From Bryobacterales bacterium (GTDB lineage Bacteria > Acidobacteriota > Terriglobia > Bryobacterales > Bryobacteraceae): DNA of 64,000 nucleotides. The DNA lies in the NCBI GenBank assembly GCA_016789745.1, contig JAEUQF010000152.1:1-64000 (forward strand). The letters run 5' to 3'. Below the pieces are notes generated by a model that saw only the letters and a program-made list of their open reading frames with translations, did not search any database and was not told the origin of the DNA. The position numbers and the translations under genes were made by a program. Below are positions 26,111-37,483 of the stretch, piece after piece (the stretch's first letter is position 1; each line of letters opens with the position of its first letter).

Positions 26111-26500
26111 ATGAGGCCACCGGCAGGGGCTCCGTCCAGTCCGAAGCGGCAGTATCCCGCGGACGCGGAGATTTACGAAATGCAGGTGCGGATCTGCAAG
26201 GCGTTCTCGAGTGTCACTCGGTTACGGTTGCTGGATCTATTGGGCTCGCGAGAGACCAGCGGGGCGGAGTTGCAGACGCAACTCGGCATCACCGCCGTCA
26301 ACCTGTCCCAGCATCTGGCTGTGCTGAAGGCCGCGGGCGTAGTCACCACGCGGCGCCAAGGCCGCCGGATTTTCTGTTCCCTTGCCATGCCAGAGGTGAA
26401 AGCCGCCTGCGAACAGGTGCGCGCTGTTATCCGCGCCCAGATTCGCAGCCGGGCGCAGTCTTTGGGCAGAACGGTTGCCCTTCCCCTCAGAAAGGCCTGA
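26111..26500 (+). CDS. ArsR-family winged-helix regulator
   Basis: 129 aa; the ATG at 26111 follows GGGAGGG by a few nt, and upstream codons in frame fall inside the previous gene. Winged helix at about 20-100: K-A-F-S-S-V-T-R-L-R-L-L-D-L-L, L-Q-T-Q-L-G-I-T-A-V-N-L-S-Q-H-L-A-V-L-K (recognition helix), V-T-T-R-R-Q-G-R-R-I-F (wing). The only internal Cys are C30-like in Q-V-R-I-C-K, one in F-C-S-L and one in A-A-C-E, with no classic metal site, so the signal may be redox or a ligand. It heads the run leading to the Mo-enzyme genes and is the likely regulator of that set. Confidence 0.87.
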   Translation: MRPPAGAPSSPKRQYPADAEIYEMQVRICKAFSSVTRLRLLDLLGSRETSGAELQTQLGITAVNLSQHLAVLKAAGVVTTRRQGRRIFCSLAMPEVKAACEQVRAVIRAQIRSRAQSLGRTVALPLRKA

Positions 26501-26508
26501 CCTAATCC

Positions 26509-26883
26509 ATGAAATTGCGGCTCAACGAAAACTCGGTCCGGTTGCGATTCCGCCGGTCTGACGTACTTTCGCTGTCCAATCACGGGAGCGTCTCCCAGAC
26601 GTTGCGGTTCCCGGGCGGACAGCCACTGACCTTCCGCGCGGTTGCGGCCAGCGTGCCGCAGCCGCAGGTGATCTTCGACGGCGGCACTGTGGAGGTACGC
26701 GTGCCGGCCGAACAGGCGCGCGCCTGGTACACGGCGGAGACCGTGGGCATCTACGGCCGCCATGAGGGAGTGGAAGTGTTGTTGGAGAAGGATTTCCGGC
26801 GGAGTTCCGTGCCGTCTCCGGACGACGAGGACCGCTATCCGAATCCGCGCCGGGAGGCGCTGGATTCGCGGGCTCGGCTGTAA
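26509..26883 (+). CDS. Small hypothetical protein between ArsR and the Mo-enzyme genes
   Basis: 124 aa, starting 8 nt after the ArsR stop. Beta-rich first 100 residues (M-K-L-R-L-N-E-N-S-V-R-L-R-F-R-R-S-D-V, Q-V-I-F-D-G-G-T-V-E-V-R-V-P) and a charged, disordered C-terminus (P-S-P-D-D-E-D-R-Y-P-N-P). No signal peptide or membrane segment. The family resembles short conserved hypothetical proteins seen near oxidoreductase genes in several phyla, but I cannot name it with confidence. Position suggests a link to maturation or regulation of the downstream enzyme. Confidence 0.65.
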   Translation: MKLRLNENSVRLRFRRSDVLSLSNHGSVSQTLRFPGGQPLTFRAVAASVPQPQVIFDGGTVEVRVPAEQARAWYTAETVGIYGRHEGVEVLLEKDFRRSSVPSPDDEDRYPNPRREALDSRARL

Positions 26884-27016
26884 GCCCTGAAACCAATTGG
26901 GTCGCGTGCCCTGACAGCCACTTGGGCGGCCCAGCCATTGATCGAAGATGCTGCGCGGAACGGGGCAGACCGTGCACCTTCACCGCTCCGCGACAACGGA
27001 GCAAGGAGCAAATGCT

Positions 27017-27568
27017 ATGGAAAGCTATGGCTGGCTGCTCGATCCGAAACGATGCATCGAGTGCCGCGCCTGTGAGACCGCCTGCAAGCAATGGAATCGC
27101 GTCGACATTGGCGTGGGCGTCCGCTACCGCCAGGTGAGGATGAAGGAGATCGGGGTGTTCCCCAACGTGCGCATGCAGGCTCTTTCGATGGCCTGCAATC
27201 ACTGCGATGATCCGCTGTGCATGAAGGTATGTCCCGTGAAGGCCATCACGCGGCGCGCGCAGGATGGCTTCGTTGTGATTGACCAGGCCAAGTGCGTGCA
27301 ATGCCGCCAGTGCGCCGATTTCTGCCCGCACCAGGCCATCACCTGGAACGCGCGTGCCAGCCGCATGGAAAAGTGCACCGGCTGCTTTGACCGCGTGGAG
27401 GAAGGCCTGCAACCGGCCTGCGCCGCGCTATGCCCCACCGGCGCCCTGCAATGGGGCAAGTGGAGCGAGATTTCTGGGATGGGATCGCCATCCTGGGAAG
27501 GCTTCGTCGGAGAATACACGAAGCCGCACCTGCGTTTCGTAACCGACCCGTACCCATCCGGAAGATAG
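27017..27568 (+). CDS. Four-cluster 4Fe-4S electron-transfer subunit (DmsB/PsrB/NrfC type)
   Basis: 183 aa from the ATG at 27017 with AAGGAG 8 nt upstream. Four cysteine groups: C-I-E-C-R-A-C-E-T-A-C (about 13-23), C-N-H-C-D-D-P-L-C-M-K-V-C-P (about 61-74), C-V-Q-C-R-Q-C-A-D-F-C-P (about 94-105) and C-T-G-C...C-A-A-L-C-P (about 120-140), the set for four [4Fe-4S] clusters. It would pass electrons to or from the molybdopterin subunit encoded 10 nt downstream. No signal peptide; family members ride across with the Tat-tagged catalytic subunit. Confidence 0.92.
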   Translation: MESYGWLLDPKRCIECRACETACKQWNRVDIGVGVRYRQVRMKEIGVFPNVRMQALSMACNHCDDPLCMKVCPVKAITRRAQDGFVVIDQAKCVQCRQCADFCPHQAITWNARASRMEKCTGCFDRVEEGLQPACAALCPTGALQWGKWSEISGMGSPSWEGFVGEYTKPHLRFVTDPYPSGR

Positions 27569-27578
27569 GAGCCAAGCC

Positions 27579-29822
27579 ATGTCACTAACCCGTCGAAATC
27601 TGTTCCGTCTTTCCGGCGCCGCGGGCCTGCTGGGTGCAGCCAATCCGCTGTCCGCCTTCGATCAGTTTTTCCGCGCGGCTGACCCTACATTGGCCGCATC
27701 GACGAAAGTCACCACCTGTTGCGGCATCTGCTCGCCGGCCTGCGGCTTGCAGGCCACCGTCCAGGATGGCGTGGTGCGCTTCATTGAAGGGCTTCCCAAC
27801 GATGCTCATGGGGAAGGCCACCTGTGTGGGAAGGGAGCCGCGGGCGCGCAGTTCCTGTATGACCCGGACCGCTTGAAGTATCCCATGCGCCGCACCAATC
27901 CGAAGAAAGGTTTTGGAGAAGACCCTGGGTGGGAGCGCATTTCCTGGGAGCAGGCGCTGGATACCATCGCAGCGAAGATGAAGGAAACGGTGGACGCCTA
28001 TGGCACCGAATCACTGCTGTTTGTGACCCTGCCCAGCCCTGACCTGTGGGCGCGCTTCATGAACGCCATGGGCGTGGTGAATCGCATTGACCATATCGAC
28101 GTCTGCTTCCAGACCGATCGCATTGTCCAGCGCTATACCACCGGCGGCAAAACCTGGTGCAATGACTTTGAAAACTCGAAGTACATTCTGCTGTTCGGCT
28201 GGGACCTGGTGGCGAAGGCGAAGGTCGTGTACGCCAACGGCATCGTAAAGGCGCGGGGCAACGGCGCCAAGGTGGTGCATTTTTCGCCCACCTATACGAC
28301 GACTTCGCGCATGGCCAGCGAATGGCACAACATCAATCCGGGCACGGACCTGGCTGTGGCGCTTGCCATGATCCAGGTGATTCTGAGCGAACAGCTTTAC
28401 AACAAGGAATTCGTCGACAATTTCACGAATTTCGCACAGTACGAATCACAGATCCGCGCGCACTTTGCGCAGTACAGTCCGGCGTGGGCGGCCGGAATCA
28501 GTGGCGTGCCCGCCGCCGATATCCAACGCATTGCCCGTGAGTTCGCCGCGTCGGGCGGGGGCATCGTGCCGGCGCATAAGAAGACGCTCTGCGCCAACTA
28601 CATGAACGCGACGCAACTGGTGCATGCGATTTCGATATTGAACATGCTCGCCGGCACCATTGACCGGCCGGGCGGCCGCTACTTCCCGCGCACCTACTCG
28701 GTTCCAGGCGTCGATGCCGTTTATCCGCCGCCGGCCTATCCGCCGAAATCCGGGCGCCGCGTCGATGGGCGAGACAAACTACCCTTGGTGCAGGAGACCG
28801 ATACGGGGCTGTTCTCCACCCTTGCCGACGGGATGCTGAACAAGTTCCCGGACATGATCAAGTTCGCTTTCTGGAATGCCTACACGATTCTTGCCTTCCC
28901 GAATCCGAAGACGATGGAACAGGCGATGGCGAAGGTGGACTTCACGGTGGTGATGGACTTCATCCCCACCGACACGGTGACCATGGCGGACATTGTGTTG
29001 CCCTCGGCGATGTACCTGGAGACCAGTGATGTGGTGGTACGCGACTACAATGCCAAGTACCCACAGGCGGTGGCGCGCGCCGCCGTGGCCACGCCGATCT
29101 TTGAAACGCGCACCGCCGGTTATGTAGCCATCGAACTGGGCAAGCGGCTATGTCCGGACTACTTCAAGACACCCGACGGCGCCTGGATCAATCCGAACAC
29201 GCTGCTGGATGAGAAGGTGAAGCGCGCCGGGTTAGGCACGAATTTCGCCGACTTTCGCGCCAAGGGCATTGTCGAAAACCGTGCGGCGTTCACACCGCGG
29301 ACCAGCTTCGCCACGGGCGATGCCAACAACAAGTGCCAGATCTACGTGCCGCAGTTTGCCGCACGGGGGGCAGAGGCACTGCCGTTGTGGCACCCCAAGC
29401 GCGAGATGCCGACTGAGCATTACCCGCTCTACTACCTGACCTTCATTCCCGGCATCCACAAACGCAACACCACGCAGAACAATCGCATTCTGAATGAGAT
29501 CATGCCCACCAATGCCGCCATCCTCAATCCGGCGCTGGCGGCGCGGCTCAACATCCGGGAAGGGCAGATGGTGCTGGTGCGCTCGCGCGTCGGCCAGATC
29601 GGACTGCCGGCGCATTTGAGCGAAACCGTGCGGCCCGATGCGGTGATGGTGGCGCATGGCTTCGGCCACCAGTCGCGCCTGCTGGGTGCGGCGGGAGGCC
29701 GCGGGGTGCGCGATGGGGACCTGGTTCCGGAGGCCTCCATCGACGACTTTGTGGCAGCCGGCAACTACGGTGGGGCGTCGTGCATCATGGATGCGGTCTG
29801 TTCGGTGGAGCCATTGTCATGA
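27579..29822 (+). CDS. Molybdopterin oxidoreductase, DMSO-reductase family catalytic subunit
   Basis: 747 aa. Tat signal (T-R-R-N-L-F-R-L-S-G then a hydrophobic run), proximal 4Fe-4S site C48-x2-C51-x3-C55-x27-C83, and the Mo-bisPGD domains. C177 (in H-I-D-V-C-F-Q-T) is at the position of the protein ligand to Mo in PsrA/PhsA-type enzymes. Later marks: N-A-T-Q-L-V-H-A-I-S-I-L-N-M-L-A-G-T-I-D-R-P-G-G-R near 350 and the cofactor-binding C-terminal domain (about 600-747). TAGGAG overlaps the upstream stop. Closest in look to thiosulfate/polysulfide/arsenate-type reductases; substrate undetermined. No membrane anchor subunit follows; the next gene is its chaperone. Confidence 0.9.
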   Translation: MSLTRRNLFRLSGAAGLLGAANPLSAFDQFFRAADPTLAASTKVTTCCGICSPACGLQATVQDGVVRFIEGLPNDAHGEGHLCGKGAAGAQFLYDPDRLKYPMRRTNPKKGFGEDPGWERISWEQALDTIAAKMKETVDAYGTESLLFVTLPSPDLWARFMNAMGVVNRIDHIDVCFQTDRIVQRYTTGGKTWCNDFENSKYILLFGWDLVAKAKVVYANGIVKARGNGAKVVHFSPTYTTTSRMASEWHNINPGTDLAVALAMIQVILSEQLYNKEFVDNFTNFAQYESQIRAHFAQYSPAWAAGISGVPAADIQRIAREFAASGGGIVPAHKKTLCANYMNATQLVHAISILNMLAGTIDRPGGRYFPRTYSVPGVDAVYPPPAYPPKSGRRVDGRDKLPLVQETDTGLFSTLADGMLNKFPDMIKFAFWNAYTILAFPNPKTMEQAMAKVDFTVVMDFIPTDTVTMADIVLPSAMYLETSDVVVRDYNAKYPQAVARAAVATPIFETRTAGYVAIELGKRLCPDYFKTPDGAWINPNTLLDEKVKRAGLGTNFADFRAKGIVENRAAFTPRTSFATGDANNKCQIYVPQFAARGAEALPLWHPKREMPTEHYPLYYLTFIPGIHKRNTTQNNRILNEIMPTNAAILNPALAARLNIREGQMVLVRSRVGQIGLPAHLSETVRPDAVMVAHGFGHQSRLLGAAGGRGVRDGDLVPEASIDDFVAAGNYGGASCIMDAVCSVEPLS

Positions 29823-30280
29823 CCACAGCCACGCTGGACGCTGTTCCGTTGTGCGCGGCCCTGGGGCGTCTCCTGCTGGAGGCGCCCGACGCCGCCACAG
29901 ATCCGGAAGCCGCGCGAGAGTATGTGCGGCTGTTTCTGAACCCGCAGGGTGCCCCGTGCCCGCCATGGCAGTCGGTGTGGGAGGAGGATCCGGGCGCGCG
30001 GCGCTTGCTGGGCCCGGCCCACCACGGGGCGCTCGGGTGGTATCGCGAGTTCGGCTTTGCGCCCAACCTGGACTCCGAACCGGCGGACCACATCGGACTG
30101 CTGTTGTTGTTCTATGCGATGCTGCTGGACCGCGAGACACCGCCGGCGCAGGTGGCGGCATTCGAGAAACAGCACCTGGCTTGGGTTCCGCGCTTTGCCG
30201 CAGCCTTACAGCAGCAGGCGAGAACGGATGTCATGCGGGAAGCGGCGGAGGTGCTTGGAGAGCTGTTTCCAGGGGCGTGA
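29819..30280 (+). CDS. TorD/DmsD-family chaperone for the molybdoenzyme
   Basis: 153 aa, all-helical. The ATG overlaps the catalytic gene's stop (ATGA), so translation is coupled. The TorD pattern is visible: Y-V-R-L-F-L-N-P-Q-G-A-P-C-P-P-W-Q-S-V-W near 40-60, then E-P-A-D-H-I-G-L-L-L-L-F-Y-A-M-L near 85-100. Such proteins bind the Tat signal of the catalytic subunit and hold it until Mo-cofactor is loaded. Its place as the third gene supports the Tat reading of the 27579 protein. Confidence 0.9.
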   Translation: MTTATLDAVPLCAALGRLLLEAPDAATDPEAAREYVRLFLNPQGAPCPPWQSVWEEDPGARRLLGPAHHGALGWYREFGFAPNLDSEPADHIGLLLLFYAMLLDRETPPAQVAAFEKQHLAWVPRFAAALQQQARTDVMREAAEVLGELFPGA

Positions 30281-30299
30281 GATTGGAAATGGGAGTTAT

Positions 30300-30375
30300 T
30301 GGAGCCGGCGGCCGGGATCGAACCGGCGACCTTCTGATTACAAGTCAGATGCTCTACCAACTGAGCTACACCGGC
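30300..30375 (-). tRNA. tRNA-Thr (anticodon TGT)
   Basis: 76 nt including an encoded CCA (30300-30302 on the complement). Acceptor stem GCCGGTG/CGCCGGC pairs over all 7 bp (one G-T). D-loop GTAGCTCAGTTGGTAGAGC, anticodon loop CTTGTAA giving UGU, T-arm GCCGGTTCGATCCCGGC. The convergent TorD gene ends 19 nt away, and the hybrid kinase ends upstream on the same strand. Confidence 0.97.
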
Positions 30376-30446
30376 TTGGGGTCGCGATGACGGCCCGAGC
30401 CATCATCATCCCCTTATCTTAACAAACGGCCGCCTGTGGCAGTATT

Positions 30447-33836
<3,390 letters not shown>

Positions 33837-33946
33837 GCCAACCTCATCGCTCGACCGAGCCCGGTCCAATAGCTACGGGCAGTCGCCGTGACTTTGAAGT
33901 CACAGCATAGCAGGCGAACGAGGCGTATGGCGGAAGGCCGCCCCGA

Positions 33947-36900
33947 TTAGAAAACGTACTTCAGCGCGAACTGCATTTCCCGGTTGTTGACCGCGGTTGA
34001 GGTGATCTGGCCGAAGGTGGCGGAGCCCAGGGTACGGTCGGGGGCGGAGAACTGCGGCGTGTTCAGGAAGTTGAAGGCTTCCCAGCGGAACTGGACCTTG
34101 TGGCCTTCCTTGATGCGGAAATCCTTGAAGAGCGCGAAGTCCCAGGTCTTCTGGCCAGGGGAGTCGAACAGGGAGATGCCGGCGTTGCCGTAGCCGAGCG
34201 TGCCGGGCATGAAGAGGCCCTCCCCGGTGGAGCCTTCAAATTTGGAGCGGACGAAGGCGGAGGTGTCGAACCAGCGGGTGACGGAGCGATTGGCCCAGAC
34301 GCGATCGACCTTGGCGCCGGGTGCGACGTGGGGACGCTGGGCGGAGGCCGGACCGGTGTTCTGGGAATCGCCATTCTGGGCGACGGTTACGGGCAGCCCA
34401 GACTGCAGCACGATGATGGAATTGAGAGACCAGCCGCCGAGGACGAAGCCTTTGGCACCCTTGGCATTGCGCATCCAGGGGAGTTCGTAGACGTTGGAGT
34501 AGACGAAGCGGAGGCGCTGGTCGATGTTAGAGCGGCCGTAGTCGGCCTCTCGGTTGCGAGGATTCTGAGGATAGTTGGCACCGAAGCCCGCGCCTTCATT
34601 GGCACCGTAGCCGATGGCATGCGCGCGGGAGTAGGTGAAGGCGATGTTGAAGGTGAGGCCGCCGGACATGCGTTTTTCGGCGCGCCCCTGGAGGGCGTTG
34701 TAGTTGGTGGAGGCGTAGGTCTCGTTGCGGCGAATGGTGCCGAGCGGGAGCAGGGCGCTGGGATTGCGGGAATCGACGTAGGTCTGGAAGGGACGGCGGC
34801 CCTGGACGGCACCGGGACCGGGGTCGGGGTTATTGGAATTCTGGACCGACAGTTCGAGGTTGCTGGCGGCGCTGCCGACATAGGCCAGGCCGGTGACGAA
34901 GGATTTTCCCCAGCTCTTTTCGAGTTCGGCGGACCACTGCCAGATGTCGTTATTGCGATAGCGGGAGCGGCCGTTGGCGTCGAGGTAGCCGAGCATGAGC
35001 AACGCCGCGGGGGAACCGGTGACGGGCGAGCCGAGGAACGGCTGGGTGATGGTGGCGGTGGGGTTGTTGCGGTCGTTCTGGAAGACGGCGGAGCCGGAGA
35101 ACGGGGGGTTGAGGTTGAGGATGGAGAAGTTGTTGGTCTGCTGGGCGTTGTAGAAGTTTCCGCCGCCGAGGCGGAGGACGGCGGTGTCGGTGAGGCGGTA
35201 GGCGATGCCGAGGCGCGGCATCAACTGCTTCTTGTTGGTTTCGTAGAGGGGCTCGTTGACGTTGGGGTTGGGGATGAGCATGGGGACCACGGTGTTGTTG
35301 ATGGTCTGGACCTTGCCCTGTTCGAACGAGAGGGTGCGGATCTTGCCCTGGGCGTCATAGACAGGGCCGAAGTAATCGTAGCGGAGGCCGAAGTTGATGG
35401 TGAGTTTAGACGTAGCCTTCCAGTCGTCCAGCCAGTAGAGGCCCCATTTGGTCTGGCGGATATAGCCGGAAGGGGCGCCTTCTGCGGAGTTGGCGTTGAG
35501 GGGAATACCGTAGAGGAAGGCGGCCATGGCGTCGGGGATGCCGGCTATGTCGGCGGTGAAGGACATCTGGCCGCGCGGAAGATTGGAGCCGGAGAAGTCG
35601 ACGATGTTGAAGCGGTAGAGTCCGCCGAATTTGAGGTTGTGGCGGCCGCGGGTGTAGGAGAGCGAGTCGGAGGCTTCCCAGACGATCTTCTTGTTGAGTT
35701 GGAGGTTGCCGGAGCCGATGCCCGCGTAGCCGGCGATGCCGATGGCGGGGAGGCCTTCCTCAAGAGACGAGAGGGTGCGGTTGCCATCGCCTACGACGCG
35801 CATATCCAGGCCGAGGTCGCGGTGGGTGAAGTCGGTGTTGGTCTGGAGGCCGGCCTGGACGACGCGCATGCGGTTCATGCCAAAGCGGAGGTCATTGACC
35901 ATACGGGAAGAGAGGATCTTGGTGTAGCCGGTGGCGAAGTGCTGGGCGCGGTAGTCGGTATCGGTTTTGGTGACGCGGGTAAGGGGGTCGTCGACAAAGC
36001 GGGATTCGACGATGACGTAGTGGCCGAAAAGACGGTCGTTATCGGAGAGGCGGTGGTCGCCCCGGCCCATGTACTGATCGGAGTTGAGGATTTGGTTGTT
36101 GGTGCCGGCGAGGTTGAGGGTGGAGTTGCGGGAACGGGCGAGGTCATCCTGATTCGGGAAGGGCAGGAAGCCGCCGTCGGCGAAGGGGCTGGTCTTTTTA
36201 TAGGTCAGGAGGTTGACCGCGACCGGGCTGATGAGGGAGCGCGGGATGATGTTGCCGGGGACCGGGAGAGTGGAGTTGACGCCGCGAATGGCGCGGTTGA
36301 CGGCAGGGTTGGGGTCGGCCGGATACCAGCGGTTGCCGGGGATGAGGATTTCCGAGAAGTCACCGGCGCGCATGGCCATCGTGGGGACGGCGGTGGCGGA
36401 GGGGGAGCCGCGGCGTTCTCTGCGGCCTTCGTAGTTGGCCAGGAAGAAGGTTTTGTCCTTGATGATGGGGCCGGAGAAGACGCCGCCAAACTGGTTGCGG
36501 CGGAGTTTGTTCTTGTTCTGGGTGGCGGGCAGGAAAAAGCCGCGCGCATCGAAGGTGTCGTTGCGAAGGAATTCGAAGGCGGTGCCGTGGAAGGAGTTGG
36601 TGCCGGAGCGGATGGCGAGATTGGCCTGGGCGCCGGAGTTCATGCCGAACTCGGCGGAGTAAACGGCGGACTGGATCTTGAACTCCTCGATGGCTTCGAT
36701 GGACGGGGAGAAGAGCATGGCGGAGTGGTGGGAATCGACGGCGACCACGCCGTCGAGAGTAATGTTCTGGTTGGCGTCACGCTGGCCGTTGGCGGAGATG
36801 CCGGCGATCTGGCCGGGCATGGCGAGGACGCTGGCGATGGTGCCCTGGCCGTTCTGGCCCATGCGGGAGGCGCCGAAGTTGACGCCAGGCATCAGGGTGG

Positions 36901-37351
36901 CAAGTTGGGCGAAGTTACGGCCGTTCAGGGGCAGCTCGACGATGCGCTTGTGTTCGACGACCGAGCCGAGCGTGGCGTCTTCGGTGCGGAGCAGAACGCC
37001 CGAGGCCTGGACTTCGACAGTCTCGACCTGCTGGCCGACGGAGAGGACAAAGTCGAAACGTGCCTGCTGTTGGAGTTGGAGGGTGATGCCGGTGCGGAGT
37101 TCGGACTTGAAGCCGGGCGCGGTGCAGGTGAGTTCATACTCGCCGATGGCGAGCAAAGGAAAGATATAGTTGCCGGTTTCGTTGGACTCGGTGGTGCGGA
37201 TGTCACCGGTAGCGATGTGTTTGGCGGTGACTTTGGCGGCGGCGATGACGGCGCCGGAGGAGTCGGTGACAAGGCCGAGGATCTGGGTGGCAGTTTGCGC
37301 GAACAGGGCACTGGAACAGAGCAAAGAGAAAAGGAGAGAACGCACGAGCAC
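33947..37351 (-). CDS. TonB-dependent-receptor-type outer-membrane protein with carboxypeptidase-regulatory N-domain (Oar-like)
   Basis: 1134 aa from a GTG at 37351, supported by AGGAGG 6 nt upstream and by the signal peptide (L-V-R-S-L-L-F-S-L-L-C-S-S-A-L-F-A-Q). CarboxypepD_reg domain about 22-105 (I-L-G-L-V-T-D-S-S-G-A-V-I-A-A-A-K-V), plug about 115-230 (L-P-L-N-G-R-N-F-A-Q-L), then a barrel ending in Y-V-F. Same architecture as the 2331 protein but with the Solibacter-typical plug motif ERVELPLNGRN-like (here K-R-I-V-E-L-P-L-N-G-R-N). Predicted importer or adhesin; substrate unknown. The neighbouring propeller kinase is a candidate regulator. Confidence 0.87.
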   Translation of the reverse strand: MLVRSLLFSLLCSSALFAQTATQILGLVTDSSGAVIAAAKVTAKHIATGDIRTTESNETGNYIFPLLAIGEYELTCTAPGFKSELRTGITLQLQQQARFDFVLSVGQQVETVEVQASGVLLRTEDATLGSVVEHKRIVELPLNGRNFAQLATLMPGVNFGASRMGQNGQGTIASVLAMPGQIAGISANGQRDANQNITLDGVVAVDSHHSAMLFSPSIEAIEEFKIQSAVYSAEFGMNSGAQANLAIRSGTNSFHGTAFEFLRNDTFDARGFFLPATQNKNKLRRNQFGGVFSGPIIKDKTFFLANYEGRRERRGSPSATAVPTMAMRAGDFSEILIPGNRWYPADPNPAVNRAIRGVNSTLPVPGNIIPRSLISPVAVNLLTYKKTSPFADGGFLPFPNQDDLARSRNSTLNLAGTNNQILNSDQYMGRGDHRLSDNDRLFGHYVIVESRFVDDPLTRVTKTDTDYRAQHFATGYTKILSSRMVNDLRFGMNRMRVVQAGLQTNTDFTHRDLGLDMRVVGDGNRTLSSLEEGLPAIGIAGYAGIGSGNLQLNKKIVWEASDSLSYTRGRHNLKFGGLYRFNIVDFSGSNLPRGQMSFTADIAGIPDAMAAFLYGIPLNANSAEGAPSGYIRQTKWGLYWLDDWKATSKLTINFGLRYDYFGPVYDAQGKIRTLSFEQGKVQTINNTVVPMLIPNPNVNEPLYETNKKQLMPRLGIAYRLTDTAVLRLGGGNFYNAQQTNNFSILNLNPPFSGSAVFQNDRNNPTATITQPFLGSPVTGSPAALLMLGYLDANGRSRYRNNDIWQWSAELEKSWGKSFVTGLAYVGSAASNLELSVQNSNNPDPGPGAVQGRRPFQTYVDSRNPSALLPLGTIRRNETYASTNYNALQGRAEKRMSGGLTFNIAFTYSRAHAIGYGANEGAGFGANYPQNPRNREADYGRSNIDQRLRFVYSNVYELPWMRNAKGAKGFVLGGWSLNSIIVLQSGLPVTVAQNGDSQNTGPASAQRPHVAPGAKVDRVWANRSVTRWFDTSAFVRSKFEGSTGEGLFMPGTLGYGNAGISLFDSPGQKTWDFALFKDFRIKEGHKVQFRWEAFNFLNTPQFSAPDRTLGSATFGQITSTAVNNREMQFALKYVF

Positions 37352-37396
37352 GGGATGCCTCCTGGGTGTAAAGCAAATGGGGGATGGACTGGCTAC

Positions 37397-37404
37397 ATTC
37401 TATA
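37397..37404 (-). promoter_or_regulatory. Candidate -10 for the 37351 receptor gene
   Basis: The minus strand reads TATAGAAT about 45 nt before the GTG start, leaving a leader of about 40 nt that contains the AGGAGG site. No good -35 is visible. Confidence 0.35.
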
Positions 37405-37483
37405 GCAGCGGGCACCGAACGGAACCTGAGGGTGGCGGATTATCCCGAGGGCTGGAAGAAATAGCTGCGCTCTGCTGCCGAGC

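Noticed and set aside
30112-30360. 82-codon minus-strand frame over tRNA-Thr and the TorD end
   Set aside because: Its first residues are a translated tRNA, a common artefact.
34100-37405. 1101-codon open frame on the plus strand opposite the second receptor
   Set aside because: Gly/Val/Glu/Ala-rich shadow with no motifs; the minus-strand gene has signal peptide, domain order and ribosome site.
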